Shown: positions 9,694-17,947 of the stretch, in pieces
Position numbering within the stretch: position 1 is the stretch's first letter
Layout: each line of letters begins with the position of its first letter
DNA from: a virus
DNA length: 37,677 nt
Virus record (IMG/VR): IMGVR_UViG_3300025767_000055
Span: 1-37,677 of that record
Strand: one strand, 5' to 3'
Notes under the pieces: model-generated
Database searches by the model: none
The model's input: only the letters and a program-made list of their open reading frames with translations
What the model was told of the DNA's origin: nothing
Program-made: the position numbers and the translations under genes

Positions 9694-10869
9694 TTAATTG
9701 TTAAATTTTTTTGTTTTTACTTTTAGTTTCGAAGAATCAGCACCGCTTATAGCTCTAACTTTTAAACCTTGTATGTAGACATCACCTGGTGATTGTCTAG
9801 GTGTAGCGTCAATGTTTTTGGAGCTATTTACGACTTCCTTAACAGCATCTGCTTTACCCTGTTCATAAAAATGGTTTGCAATTTTGTCTACATTTTCAGC
9901 GGCATACATAGCTTTATGATAACCTTTGGTGTCAACAACATCTCCTTTATCATTCAAGAACTTCTTGATTAGATTGTTTATATTTGACTGGTTTTCAGCA
10001 ACTTGATTAGTGTTTTGAACATTATATCTAAATTTCTTTTCTCCAATAGCGAAATCAAAACCTTTGAAATCATTGTTAAAAAGTTCTTTAGTATTGTTTT
10101 TAAAACTTTCATGTTGTTGTTGAGCTATGCCCTGCTCTTCATTATATCGATTAAAAAACTCCATCGCTTTTTGTTGTTCTTGGGTAGTACCAGGTCTCAA
10201 CTTGATTTCCTCGTAATATTTACCTTTAAGATCTTCTAAATGCGTTTTTGCTTTTGCAACCTCTTCTTTAAAAGCGAGTTTTTTCTTTCTGATGTCTCGC
10301 TCATCATCAATATCTTCATCCCAGCTAAAAGCATCTTCTATTAAAAAAGAAACTTCTTCTGCATCTAAATGAGGCCGGGTTGTTTTATAATATTCTTTTA
10401 ATAATGCAGTGTTATCTATGTTTGAATAATCAGCATTAAGGCGAACGTAATCTTCTACGCTTCCACCTGTTTCTTCCATAAATGAAACAAGTTTTTCAAT
10501 ATTTTCAGGTAATTGTTTTCCAGTAGTTTCTTTGTTTTCAATTGCTTCATTAACTTCTTCAGTTAACTTAGTCGCTTCTTCAACAACTTCTTCTTCTGTA
10601 ATTTCCTGAATTACTGTTACTTCTTCTTCATTAACCTCTTCGGCAACGACTGTGGGCTCTTCGTTTCCTTCGACCACTTCTTGCAATCCCACTTCGGGTT
10701 GTTCTGTGCGTAACACGCTTTCATCTGCGCTTTGCTCTTGAATGGCATCTTCTTCTTTTTTAGGGGTTAAATCAACTTTAATAAGATCAGCATTCTGTGC
10801 TAATTTTTTTATTGAAGGTTTTTTCTTTTGTATTTTAAAATCCCCTTCTTGTTTTACTTGTTCTGACAT
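9694..10869 (-). CDS. Putative scaffolding protein
   Basis: This 391-aa protein lies between portal and major capsid genes, the usual place of scaffold genes. It has a lysine-rich N-terminus (residues 1-40), a long very acidic stretch (about 40-115, for example EEVNEEEVTVIQEITEEEVV), helical charged middle regions likely to form coiled coils (KKKLAFKEEVAKAKTHLEDL), and a basic tail (SSKLKVKTKKFNN). An acidic, helical protein with a basic C-terminus that docks on the shell is typical of phage scaffolds. There is little sequence conservation in such proteins, so the call rests on composition and position. It starts 31 bp after the portal gene. Confidence 0.6.
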   Translation of the reverse strand: MSEQVKQEGDFKIQKKKPSIKKLAQNADLIKVDLTPKKEEDAIQEQSADESVLRTEQPEVGLQEVVEGNEEPTVVAEEVNEEEVTVIQEITEEEVVEEATKLTEEVNEAIENKETTGKQLPENIEKLVSFMEETGGSVEDYVRLNADYSNIDNTALLKEYYKTTRPHLDAEEVSFLIEDAFSWDEDIDDERDIRKKKLAFKEEVAKAKTHLEDLKGKYYEEIKLRPGTTQEQQKAMEFFNRYNEEQGIAQQQHESFKNNTKELFNNDFKGFDFAIGEKKFRYNVQNTNQVAENQSNINNLIKKFLNDKGDVVDTKGYHKAMYAAENVDKIANHFYEQGKADAVKEVVNSSKNIDATPRQSPGDVYIQGLKVRAISGADSSKLKVKTKKFNN

Positions 10870-10900
10870 GATATAATAATATAAAATTGGTTAATAAATG

Positions 10901-13312
10901 TTACCTAGGCGTAAATTGTTCTAGGCCAAATCCACCCAGGCTGTCGTTACCGGATGATTCAAAGTTCTTAGGTAATAAATCATTTTGTCTTTGATCTATT
11001 AATTCAGACTGTTGAGTTCCTTGTATACGAACTCTTTTATCTTTTCTGTCTTCAATCTGTCTTTCTTTTTGTGTATCAGCTTGAGCTTTAATTTGAGCTA
11101 ACTGCATTTGATAATTAAATTCTTCCGCCATTAGTTCACGTTTAATTTGAGCTTCAGTTTGTAATCTTTGAATTTCAAATTGTGATTTAGCTTGCTCAAT
11201 ACTTACTTTTTCTTGAGTTAAAGCTTGTTGCTTTTGTACTTCTGCTAACGCAGCAGCTTCTGAGGCTTGAGCATTTGCTTGTGCTTGTGCTTGAATATTA
11301 GCAATTTGCTGTGCCTCTGCTGCTTCTTGTTTTTTCTTTCTTTTAAACTTAAGTAATTGATTGGCTAATTTTAAGTTTTTAATCTCTCTAATATCTATTG
11401 CATCTTCAAGATCAATACCACCAGATTGTAAAGCTACTTGTATGTTTTGTTCAAGCTGTGCTTTTTCTTCATCATCAGGTTCTAACTCTAAATAAATACC
11501 AAAATCATGTAAATTAAGGTTTGAAATTTCTTCTAATGTTTTAACATTAAATGTTGAAATACTATTTTTTAAAGCGTTAGCTGTAAGTGGAAAGCTTAAA
11601 GCATCTGCAATTCTTAAAGAAATATTTTCACATACTCTTAAATATATATACATTCCACCTTGTAATATATGTCTTGTAGCAACATTAGATGCATTAGCAG
11701 CCATTTTTTGCAGACCAACTAAAGCGTTTTTGTCTGGATTACTTCCATCTACTGCTTCATTAAGGCCAGTTACGTCACGTATCATTTGTAAATAATACTG
11801 ATATGTATTTATTAAAGAAGTTATTTTGCCTTGACCAGATGAAGTTGCTAATTCTTGTACAGGTATTTTACCTCTATTTAAATCACCGTCTTGAGTTAAT
11901 GATCTACCAACAATACTACCCGTTTGAAAATACATATTCAATGCTTCAGCAGGATTATAATTAGTTCCGTTACCAAGATCTACTTCCGCTAATCCATCCA
12001 TATCTAAGAATACACCATCAGGAACTATTCTTGACATAACTTGCTGTAGTTTTAAATGAGTTAATTGAATCATATCAGCAAAACTTGTAACTCTGCTAAC
12101 TATTGACTCAATTTTACCTTTATACATTCTTGGTGCAGCAATTGTATAATTCATTTTAACTTTAGTAGTATCAGCATAAGGTCTAGTCATATGCTCAGCT
12201 AATCTCCAGTCTAGCATTGTATTAGTCCCTAATACTTTAGCACCAGAATATAAAACTTCTATACTTCTTGACACTCTTTTAAAGTTGTCATTTTCCGGCG
12301 GATTAAATTCATCTGTTTTTTGAATAACTTTTTCTAATCCACTTTCAGTTTGTTTTATTTTAAATACTTGATTATTATATGTCTTGTATTCAAAGTAGAG
12401 TACTTGAACAGTATTACTATCATAATTTCCCCAGCCAGTAACATATTGGCTGTTGCCAGGCATGTTTTGAATATTTTTTAATTCTTCTTCAGATATATTA
12501 GGAAATTCTTTTTTTAATTCTGGAATTGTTATTGCTTTAATTTCCCCAGCATAATAAATATCTTCAAAATTAGGATCTTCTGTATATGAATAAACTAAAT
12601 AGGATGGGTCTACATAATCAACAGTAATACCGTTGCTTTTATTAAAGCTTGTTTTTGCTGCACCAATACCAATAACAGTTAAATCGTAATTTACTCTTCT
12701 TTTAATTGATTCATATTTATTAAAATCAAGTACATTATTAATAGCTTCTTCTTCTGCTATTTCAATAGCCTCCTTATAACTAGTTTGTAACATTATTTCT
12801 AGTTCTTCTGGCGTTTCTGGCAATTGATCTGCGGGTATAGATGAATTAGAAAAATCTTCTCCTAATATTTGATTACCAATTTGCTGAAGTTCTTGTGTAT
12901 ACATGTCACGTAATACAGCTTTAGCATAATTTGTTTTTTTCTCAATAGATGCTGGATCTTGAGCATACGCTTTTATTTCAACTTCTTTTTCTGATATACC
13001 ATTTACTAAAATATCTACAAACTTTGGTATCACAGGAACTGGTTTCCAATCTAAATTAAGATAAGATAAATCACCATTAATAGATAATTCATCTTTATAT
13101 TTTTGTATTGATTGTTCACCTCTTGCGTATAATCTTAATGAATGAAAATTATTCCAATTAGTTAAATATCTATTACCGCTAGTTCTACCTTGATCAAACC
13201 ATTCTTGTTCTATAGCGTGTGCTACTTGAGTACCATATTCTAAACTAGATTTTTCAGCATCGCTAACTACTTGGCTAGGAAAAGAACTATTAGTATTTGT
13301 TTGTATATTCAT
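10901..13312 (-). CDS. Portal protein
   Basis: This 803-aa protein would form the dodecameric DNA entry channel. The N-terminal half has segments typical of podovirus portals (LTNWNNFHSLRLYARGEQS, NLDWKPVPVIPKFVDILVNG, RRVNYDLTVIGIGAAKTSFN, VDYVDPSYLVYSYTEDPNFE). A stem/clip region follows (SRIVPDGVFLDMDGLAEVDL, IRDVTGLNEAVDGSNPDKNA). Residues about 655-760 are an Ala/Gln-rich helix (ANIQAQAQANAQASEAAALA), as in portals with a long barrel. The length matches crAss-like portals. The gene starts directly after the terL stop with no gap, and the scaffold and capsid genes follow. Confidence is high from combined sequence character and order. Confidence 0.82.
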   Translation of the reverse strand: MNIQTNTNSSFPSQVVSDAEKSSLEYGTQVAHAIEQEWFDQGRTSGNRYLTNWNNFHSLRLYARGEQSIQKYKDELSINGDLSYLNLDWKPVPVIPKFVDILVNGISEKEVEIKAYAQDPASIEKKTNYAKAVLRDMYTQELQQIGNQILGEDFSNSSIPADQLPETPEELEIMLQTSYKEAIEIAEEEAINNVLDFNKYESIKRRVNYDLTVIGIGAAKTSFNKSNGITVDYVDPSYLVYSYTEDPNFEDIYYAGEIKAITIPELKKEFPNISEEELKNIQNMPGNSQYVTGWGNYDSNTVQVLYFEYKTYNNQVFKIKQTESGLEKVIQKTDEFNPPENDNFKRVSRSIEVLYSGAKVLGTNTMLDWRLAEHMTRPYADTTKVKMNYTIAAPRMYKGKIESIVSRVTSFADMIQLTHLKLQQVMSRIVPDGVFLDMDGLAEVDLGNGTNYNPAEALNMYFQTGSIVGRSLTQDGDLNRGKIPVQELATSSGQGKITSLINTYQYYLQMIRDVTGLNEAVDGSNPDKNALVGLQKMAANASNVATRHILQGGMYIYLRVCENISLRIADALSFPLTANALKNSISTFNVKTLEEISNLNLHDFGIYLELEPDDEEKAQLEQNIQVALQSGGIDLEDAIDIREIKNLKLANQLLKFKRKKKQEAAEAQQIANIQAQAQANAQASEAAALAEVQKQQALTQEKVSIEQAKSQFEIQRLQTEAQIKRELMAEEFNYQMQLAQIKAQADTQKERQIEDRKDKRVRIQGTQQSELIDQRQNDLLPKNFESSGNDSLGGFGLEQFTPR

Positions 13313-15520
13313 TTAAAGTATAATTTTTGAGGTACCACCATCATTATTGTATTTTTTAAAACCTAAATTAAAACTTGGTCTTATTGTTTTATTAATAGGT
13401 GTATACCTATTTTTATTACAAGCCATTATAGCAAGACCGGAGCTAATAGAAGCATCATGAGCAGTTCTTTTGTTTATATTGAATCTAGCCCAATCGTTTA
13501 ATGTTCTTTGAAAATACATATCTCCATAGCCTTCACCTAAAAATCCTACATAAGTTTCAATGTACGATTCAATTGCTGCTGCGTGAGCTTGTTTTATATC
13601 TTCACTAGAGTTTGGTATTCCACCTATTTCCTTTTCAGTTACAGATAATTTATTCCAAATTTTATCCGGTCTATTCATTGAAAACCCTCTGTAACCTCTT
13701 CTTTTTAAATAATATAATAGTCTTGGTTTGTTATTCTCTGCTAATATTGGCATTCCATAAAATACCAAAGCCATTAAAACATCTTCAAAAAATATTTCAG
13801 CAGTTTGTGGTCGGGCAATGTATTCTAAAAAGAAATGGTTTGGCGGAACATCTTCCATTGAAAATTTAGTTAAACCATGTAGAGATCCATTAGATGCTCT
13901 TGTATCAACTGTACCCGATATATCATAACTATCACAGCCAAATGCTCCTAGGTCTTCATTGCCAGGATGTTTCAATCCATTCTTTATTATCACTCGGTTT
14001 TGAAGGTTTTTATTAGGAACCCAAGAAACTTTAAATCTACCTGTTTTATTTGGTACAAATATTACCCTTGTATCTTTTAATCCATTCTCCCATTGAAAAC
14101 TTCCTGTAGTAACTACAGATGTGTTTCTTAAATCTTCGTTATAATCTACTTGCTCATATATTTTTGCTAGATTAAATAAAGATTGTTTTGTTTCATCCCT
14201 AAAAGCATGTTGCTCTGTTCTGGGAAATTGACGATAAAATTCATTTAAACCGTCTTGATCACTTTTTAATCCTTCAACTTCGTTGTCCCAGTGCTCAATA
14301 ACTCCAATGTCAATCCATTGTCCATCAACTCCTTTGATCGGTTCTTCTGGAGTTTCGAATACAGGTAATCCATAAGTATCAATGAATCCTTCGAAGTTCC
14401 ATTCCATAGGTATGAACAAACTATATAGTCCTGAGCTAGTCTGTCCATTGCGGTTTCTTTTGGTAACATTTGATTCGTCATAAAGTTTTTTAAAGTTATT
14501 TCCTCCTTTATCTAAAGCATTTGATGTTGAACCCATCATACACTTACCTATAATTTTACTACCTAATCTTAATGTTGTTTTTGTAACCCTCCAGTTGTTG
14601 AGGATATTATCTGGCCTCTCCCATTTCCCTGATTCGTCGTGTACGAGGAGCCTAAGTTTCTCCCCATCATATGAGTTGTCTCCTGTATTCTTCCAGTCGA
14701 TTGTTGTGTCAAGCCCTTCAAGTTCTTCTCTGGTCTCTTTGGCAGTGATGGACTTACGGGTAAGTTTTGAGGCGGGGACACGATACGCGAGTTCAGTCTT
14801 GGGACGGTCCATTCCGTCCTGTATTGGCTTAAAAAAGAATGGATAGTTAACGGATATTGGAACAACCTTGTCTGTAAACATCTTTTTAGCATCAGCCCCT
14901 GTTTTACTGAGTATGCCGAAACGGGCATCAGAAGTGCTTGTGGCCTGATTAACTGTCTCGGAACTGGACATAAAACTAAATCCCGATCTTCTATTCTTAA
15001 GGTAACACATCCCGTATGCTCTTGTATCGGCTTTGCAAGCTTCCCAAAAGATGAAGAAAATTCTGTTTGCTTCCCTATAATCTGGTCTCCCCACATCAAT
15101 CTTGGTCCACTGCAAGTACATGTAATGAGTGCCAGTAATATAAGTTGGAACTTTATTATTATAGAACCAATGCCCCTCATCACGTTTTGTAAACTCATCA
15201 TCAATATACCCATACCATTTATTTTTAAAATTATCAGGGTATGTTTCCCAATCAAAAACAGTTTTTATTCTGCTTAAATCTTTAGGATATTCACTTGCCA
15301 CCCATTTATTTTCAGTATTAATAACATCTTTAGGTACAAGGGGCAAAGCTATTCTTAGATTTTGTATTTCTAATATCTCGCCTATTTTGCCTGTTTTACT
15401 AATAACTACAATATCGTGTTCTTTATTGTAACCATATTCCCATTTACCATATCGATTATTTTTATTTATAATCTTTTTCTTTATGGGATCAACTGTTTTT
15501 ACAAGAGTTTGCTCGTACAC
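13313..15520 (-). CDS. terL: Terminase large subunit (packaging ATPase and nuclease)
   Basis: This 735-aa protein packages DNA into the prohead. A deviant Walker A lies at KNRRSGFSF (175-183). Walker B is LRLLVHDE (289-296; D295, E296). In the C-terminal RNase H-like nuclease, candidate metal ligands are D530 and D533 in FGCDSYD, E579/D580 in IFFED, and D689 in TAHDAS. The start is GTG at 15520, read as TAGTG with the stop of the 90-aa gene, implying translational coupling. Codons between about 14240 and 15125 are far more GC-rich than the rest (hand counts about 38-55% against 25-30% per 60-base line, with a dip at 14461-14580), which marks a mosaic gene. The long open frames on both strands in that segment are by-products of its composition. 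Confidence 0.85.
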   Translation of the reverse strand: MYEQTLVKTVDPIKKKIINKNNRYGKWEYGYNKEHDIVVISKTGKIGEILEIQNLRIALPLVPKDVINTENKWVASEYPKDLSRIKTVFDWETYPDNFKNKWYGYIDDEFTKRDEGHWFYNNKVPTYITGTHYMYLQWTKIDVGRPDYREANRIFFIFWEACKADTRAYGMCYLKNRRSGFSFMSSSETVNQATSTSDARFGILSKTGADAKKMFTDKVVPISVNYPFFFKPIQDGMDRPKTELAYRVPASKLTRKSITAKETREELEGLDTTIDWKNTGDNSYDGEKLRLLVHDESGKWERPDNILNNWRVTKTTLRLGSKIIGKCMMGSTSNALDKGGNNFKKLYDESNVTKRNRNGQTSSGLYSLFIPMEWNFEGFIDTYGLPVFETPEEPIKGVDGQWIDIGVIEHWDNEVEGLKSDQDGLNEFYRQFPRTEQHAFRDETKQSLFNLAKIYEQVDYNEDLRNTSVVTTGSFQWENGLKDTRVIFVPNKTGRFKVSWVPNKNLQNRVIIKNGLKHPGNEDLGAFGCDSYDISGTVDTRASNGSLHGLTKFSMEDVPPNHFFLEYIARPQTAEIFFEDVLMALVFYGMPILAENNKPRLLYYLKRRGYRGFSMNRPDKIWNKLSVTEKEIGGIPNSSEDIKQAHAAAIESYIETYVGFLGEGYGDMYFQRTLNDWARFNINKRTAHDASISSGLAIMACNKNRYTPINKTIRPSFNLGFKKYNNDGGTSKIIL
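14240..15125. other. GC-rich mosaic segment inside terL
   Basis: Hand counts per 60-base line give 45% (14281), 47% (14581), 47% (14641), 48% (14701), 55% (14761), 47% (14881), 43% (15001) and 45% (15061). Flanking lines give 25-28% (13321, 14461, 14521) and 33% (15121). The terL frame runs straight through, with codons such as CTC, GTC, CCC, GCC and ACC replacing the A/T-ending codons used elsewhere. It covers the Walker A and Walker B motifs and the linker to the nuclease. It looks like a segment taken by homologous recombination from a phage with different base composition. Confidence 0.65.
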
Positions 15521-15792
15521 TATTTAGATCTTTTTTCAGCAAAACCGCTAAAACTTTCTTTTTGTTTTATTGGTTTATCTTCTATTAGATTTTTTTCAGC
15601 TTCAATGCGATTTAAAATTTCAAAAGCATCAAATATTGCAAGCTTTTTTGTGGCTGCAGCATTTTTTAATCTATCGGCAGATATATCATCTTCTGTACCA
15701 GTAACTATTTTTTCTTCAGCTACTTTAATTAACTCCTCAACTGCTTTCTGCCCAGCTTGGATTATACTTAATTTCGTCTCCTTTGTATTCAT
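15520..15792 (-). CDS. Putative terminase small subunit
   Basis: This 90-aa, mostly helical protein sits directly before the large terminase and shares one base with it (TAGTG). The conserved-looking core is SADRLKNAAATKKLAIFDAF followed by EILNRIEAEKN, a pattern I recall from small proteins found before terL in marine phages. Small terminases are short helical proteins that recognise the packaging site, so position and fold agree. No clear helix-turn-helix can be proven by eye. Its start lies 56 bp inside the preceding 201-aa gene; no other Met exists further in, so the overlap is probably real. Confidence 0.5.
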   Translation of the reverse strand: MNTKETKLSIIQAGQKAVEELIKVAEEKIVTGTEDDISADRLKNAAATKKLAIFDAFEILNRIEAEKNLIEDKPIKQKESFSGFAEKRSK

Positions 15793-16342
15793 ATTTAATT
15801 ACAATATCATTTGATTTCATGCAATATAATCTTTCGTTATCTATAACAAAATCATATTCGCTGTTTGGAGTATAACCTACAAGGTCTCCAGGATTGATTT
15901 TAAGCTTGTTTAAGGAGCTATTGTCATACTTTAGTATACCAATAAGCTTTTGTTCTTTTTGAAGCGAAAATTTATCTTTATTTTTTAGCGGTGCAACGAA
16001 GCATCTATCACCAAAACTTTTCCAGTCTTTATTATTTTTATATAAATAAATTTGGTCTGCAGCACAAAAATATAAATTGTCTTTAAAAAGAGATCTACTG
16101 TCTTTTTGTTTACCTCTAATGTCATAGAATCTTCTAAACACATTGTGATGTATTACAACAGTATCACCAACTTTTATATCTGTTTTATATGCTAATGGTA
16201 TCGCGACCACTTCAGCTATATTATTTACAAATTTCCAGCTTTCTATTTTAGTATTTACTATTAAGCTTTTGTCACCAACTTTAATGCTATTATCGTATCT
16301 TTCACCTACAGGCTTAACGATAAAATCATATATACTTTTCAT
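15737..16342 (-). CDS. Tandem Cpn10/GroES-like protein beside the terminase
   Basis: This 201-aa protein appears to contain two copies of a GroES-like beta fold. The first half has an aligned pattern of AEVVAIPLAYKTDIKVGDTV, then VIHHNVFRRFYDIRG, then FCAADQIYLYK. The second has CFVAPLK, LIGILKYDNSSLNKLKINPG, then DLVGYTPNSEYDFVIDNERL and SNDIVIKYEY. Each resembles the Cpn10 sequence of an entry strand, a (K)xGD turn, a barrel strand and a final DI-x-V strand. I recall similar phage proteins annotated as co-chaperonins. It overlaps the upstream gene by one base and the small terminase by 56 bp. The function may be a co-chaperonin or a head protein using the same fold. The tandem reading is an inference. 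Confidence 0.45.
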   Translation of the reverse strand: MKSIYDFIVKPVGERYDNSIKVGDKSLIVNTKIESWKFVNNIAEVVAIPLAYKTDIKVGDTVVIHHNVFRRFYDIRGKQKDSRSLFKDNLYFCAADQIYLYKNNKDWKSFGDRCFVAPLKNKDKFSLQKEQKLIGILKYDNSSLNKLKINPGDLVGYTPNSEYDFVIDNERLYCMKSNDIVIKYEYKGDEIKYNPSWAESS

Positions 16343-16569
16343 TAATATTCAAGATCGTATTCAACGGATATTGCCATATTAGAATTAAATTTCTTCCATG
16401 GCATTACCTCGTTGTTTTTCTTTATATAAATGTTATAAGAATTATCTTGTTCATTAAAAAGAATATAAGCTATTTCATGGCCACCATATACTTGTTGGCC
16501 AACAGAATAATGCATTGCTTCATTCTTGTAGTCAGAACCAATACTTATTTTTCTTATAACAGAACTCAC
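16342..16569 (-). CDS. Small conserved phage protein, unknown function
   Basis: This 75-aa protein begins MSSVIRKISIGSDYKNEAMH and has a predicted beta-rich body: YSVGQQVYGGHEIAYILF, then NSYNIYIKKNNEVMPWKKF. It shares single bases (TAATG-type junctions) with both neighbours, so the three genes 16829-15737 are translationally coupled. I recall similar small proteins near terminase genes in marine phages but know no function. No membrane segment or catalytic motif is visible. Confidence 0.55.
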   Translation of the reverse strand: MSSVIRKISIGSDYKNEAMHYSVGQQVYGGHEIAYILFNEQDNSYNIYIKKNNEVMPWKKFNSNMAISVEYDLEY

Positions 16570-16829
16570 TATTCAGTATCTTTAACTATTTCTGTGTAAG
16601 TACCAGTTTCAATGTCAATACTTATTGCACCATATTCTTTTTCAAGGTCTGCTTTATATTCTTCAATAGAATTATTAAGTTCAGCTTGCTTATGCAACAA
16701 AAGATGCTTTTGAGTTTCAACATACCCAATGTCTCTTAAAAGAGTGTTTAATTCTTTTTGTTGATCTTGAACTTTAGTTAATTGTTCTTTTGTAATTTGG
16801 TTTTCTACTTTTTCTTCTACTTTTTTCAT
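16569..16829 (-). CDS. Small coiled-coil phage protein
   Basis: This 86-aa protein is a charged helix from about residue 5 to 65 with heptad-like spacing (QLTKVQDQQKELNTLLRDIG, HKQAELNNSIEEYKADLEKE), ending in a short beta tail YGAISIDIETGTYTEI. That tail is a pattern I recall from marine phage proteins near holin and terminase genes. The coiled coil suggests an oligomer. It begins the small coupled set that leads into the terminase genes, 25 bp after the holin gene. The function is unknown. Confidence 0.55.
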   Translation of the reverse strand: MKKVEEKVENQITKEQLTKVQDQQKELNTLLRDIGYVETQKHLLLHKQAELNNSIEEYKADLEKEYGAISIDIETGTYTEIVKDTE

Positions 16830-16854
16830 TTGATTAAATTTAATTGATTACTAT

Positions 16855-17235
16855 TTACTTTGTTTTGTCTTTTAATTTTTCATAGGTTCTTAAACCGCCT
16901 AATCCTAGCATACCTAAAAGTACGGTCATAAGGTGTTCCATTTGCAGTGCGGGTGGTATCTCTTCAGGCTGTAACACCCAAATAAATAAATCACGTATAA
17001 CAAAATTATATGCTAAAGCAAATCCACAAATCCATCCAATAAATGGACGCCAACCTGCGACAAATATACTGCGATGGCCAGCCTCTATTTCATTTATTTT
17101 GGTTTGTAAAGATATTAATTCATTGGGATCTAATTCTTTACCCTTAATAGCTTCTCTTATTTCCCAGGCTAAATTACCAGCAACAGATTTATTTCCACCA
17201 CCACCTTTTAATAAGCCTAGTAATAAGTTCCACAT
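16855..17235 (-). CDS. 3TM-type holin
   Basis: This 126-aa protein has a hydrophobic N-terminus MWNLLLGLLKGGGG, a soluble helix (about 20-53), then the signature GHRSIFVAGWRPFIGWICGF with WRP at 62-64 leading into a membrane segment (about 64-89). After a short loop (QPEEIPPALQ) a second segment follows (HLMTVLLGMLGLGGLR, about 101-116), and the C-terminus is charged (YEKLKDKTK). This arrangement fits the 3TM holin family known from gene transfer agents and phages. It would make membrane lesions that free the endolysin or trigger lysis. The M15 peptidase gene lies about 1.4 kb upstream in the same operon. Confidence 0.75.
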   Translation of the reverse strand: MWNLLLGLLKGGGGNKSVAGNLAWEIREAIKGKELDPNELISLQTKINEIEAGHRSIFVAGWRPFIGWICGFALAYNFVIRDLFIWVLQPEEIPPALQMEHLMTVLLGMLGLGGLRTYEKLKDKTK

Positions 17236-17238
17236 ATA

Positions 17239-17619
17239 TTATGCTTTTTTAGATCCTGATTTAACTTCACGCTTTGTTTTCTTGTATTTAGGCTGTTCAA
17301 TAGTTGCTCCTTTAACAACAGACGATGATGATGATCCGATTAAAGACTTAGGTTGTACTGTTCCTTTTACAAATTTATCTTCTGAGCTTCTTCCTGATTC
17401 TGTTACTCCTGTAACTGTTTTACCTACTGGCTGTCTTTTTCCGCCGCCTGTAGTGCCAACAAATGCTTTGCCTTCATAGGGTCTAATAACACTTTCAGTT
17501 GATTTACTCCATAATCCTTTTTCAAAACCTTCAGGCGCGCCCGGGTCCACAAAAGGTTTTATTTTTTTATCTTTAGGATCTGTAAGATTAAAAGGTGATT
17601 GTGGTAATTTAAATGCCAT
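17239..17619 (-). CDS. Small basic Ser/Lys-rich protein, unknown
   Basis: The frame is open from 17688, but the start MAFKLPQSPFNLTDPKD at 17619 is chosen because it lies 5 bp after the stop of the upstream gene; the earlier Met would overlap that gene by 65 bp. The product is 126 aa, low in predicted structure, with a Gly/Lys segment (FVGTTGGGKRQPVGKT), a serine run (SSSSS) and a basic C-terminus (KYKKTKREVKSGSKKA). MAFKLPQSPF-type starts are common in small marine phage proteins near lysis genes. The function is unknown; a flexible, possibly virion-associated protein is one guess. Confidence 0.5.
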   Translation of the reverse strand: MAFKLPQSPFNLTDPKDKKIKPFVDPGAPEGFEKGLWSKSTESVIRPYEGKAFVGTTGGGKRQPVGKTVTGVTESGRSSEDKFVKGTVQPKSLIGSSSSSVVKGATIEQPKYKKTKREVKSGSKKA

Positions 17620-17623
17620 TGTT

Positions 17624-17947
17624 TTAGTTTTTAGTTTTAGTTTTGTTATACGCTTCTCTTTCCCAAGGAAGATTTTTATCACCTTCATTCATTTTAGATC
17701 TTGGGTATCTTTTACCTTTCCAAAATACAGCAGAATCATTATAATCTAAATCACCTCTTTTCATTTGATCTATATGAACTTTTTCGTGATCTATAACTTC
17801 TTGTATTTGTTTAGGATTATCTACATTTTTATTTATAAGTATAGAGCCATTTCTATCCGCCTTACCCAATACACCATCTTCCAAGTCCACATTGTAGATT
17901 GGAGTGTTATCAATAGTGTAAGGTTTATTATTTAGTTTGAACGGCAT
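17624..17947 (-). CDS. HEXXH mini-protein, possible small zinc metallopeptidase
   Basis: This 107-aa protein contains HEKVH at residues 54-58 inside VIDHEKVHIDQMKRGDLDYN, the zincin HEXXH signature. Downstream comes KRYPRS and a PWEREAY motif (94-100) whose glutamates (E97, E99) could give the third zinc ligand. It starts MPFKLNNKPYTIDN, and a short N-terminal beta region precedes the helix. Its size fits minimal gluzincin-like folds. It overlaps the upstream 56-aa gene by 20 bp. Partners could be a virion protein needing maturation or a cell-wall or host target; no signal peptide is seen. The metal-site reading is by motif only. Confidence 0.55.
   Translation of the reverse strand: MPFKLNNKPYTIDNTPIYNVDLEDGVLGKADRNGSILINKNVDNPKQIQEVIDHEKVHIDQMKRGDLDYNDSAVFWKGKRYPRSKMNEGDKNLPWEREAYNKTKTKN

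Noticed and set aside
14266-14481. 71-aa open frame on the minus strand within terL
   Set aside because: Shadow frame in the other GC-rich patch of terL.
14595-14846. 83-aa open frame on the plus strand within terL
   Set aside because: Antisense to the Walker B region, with no leader or family resemblance; same composition effect.
14569-15255. 228-aa open frame on the minus strand within terL
   Set aside because: It lies in another frame of a gene with clear terminase motifs. It is long only because the segment is GC-rich and so has few stops.
15416-15814. 132-aa hydrophobic frame on the plus strand that looks like a membrane protein
   Set aside because: Antisense to the small terminase and the start of terL; the hydrophobic codons mirror Lys/Glu/Asn-rich coding.
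17620-17688. Upstream Met giving a 149-aa form of the basic protein
   Set aside because: The extra 23 residues lie in the end of the HEXXH gene in another frame; MAFKLPQSPF at 17619 is the natural start.
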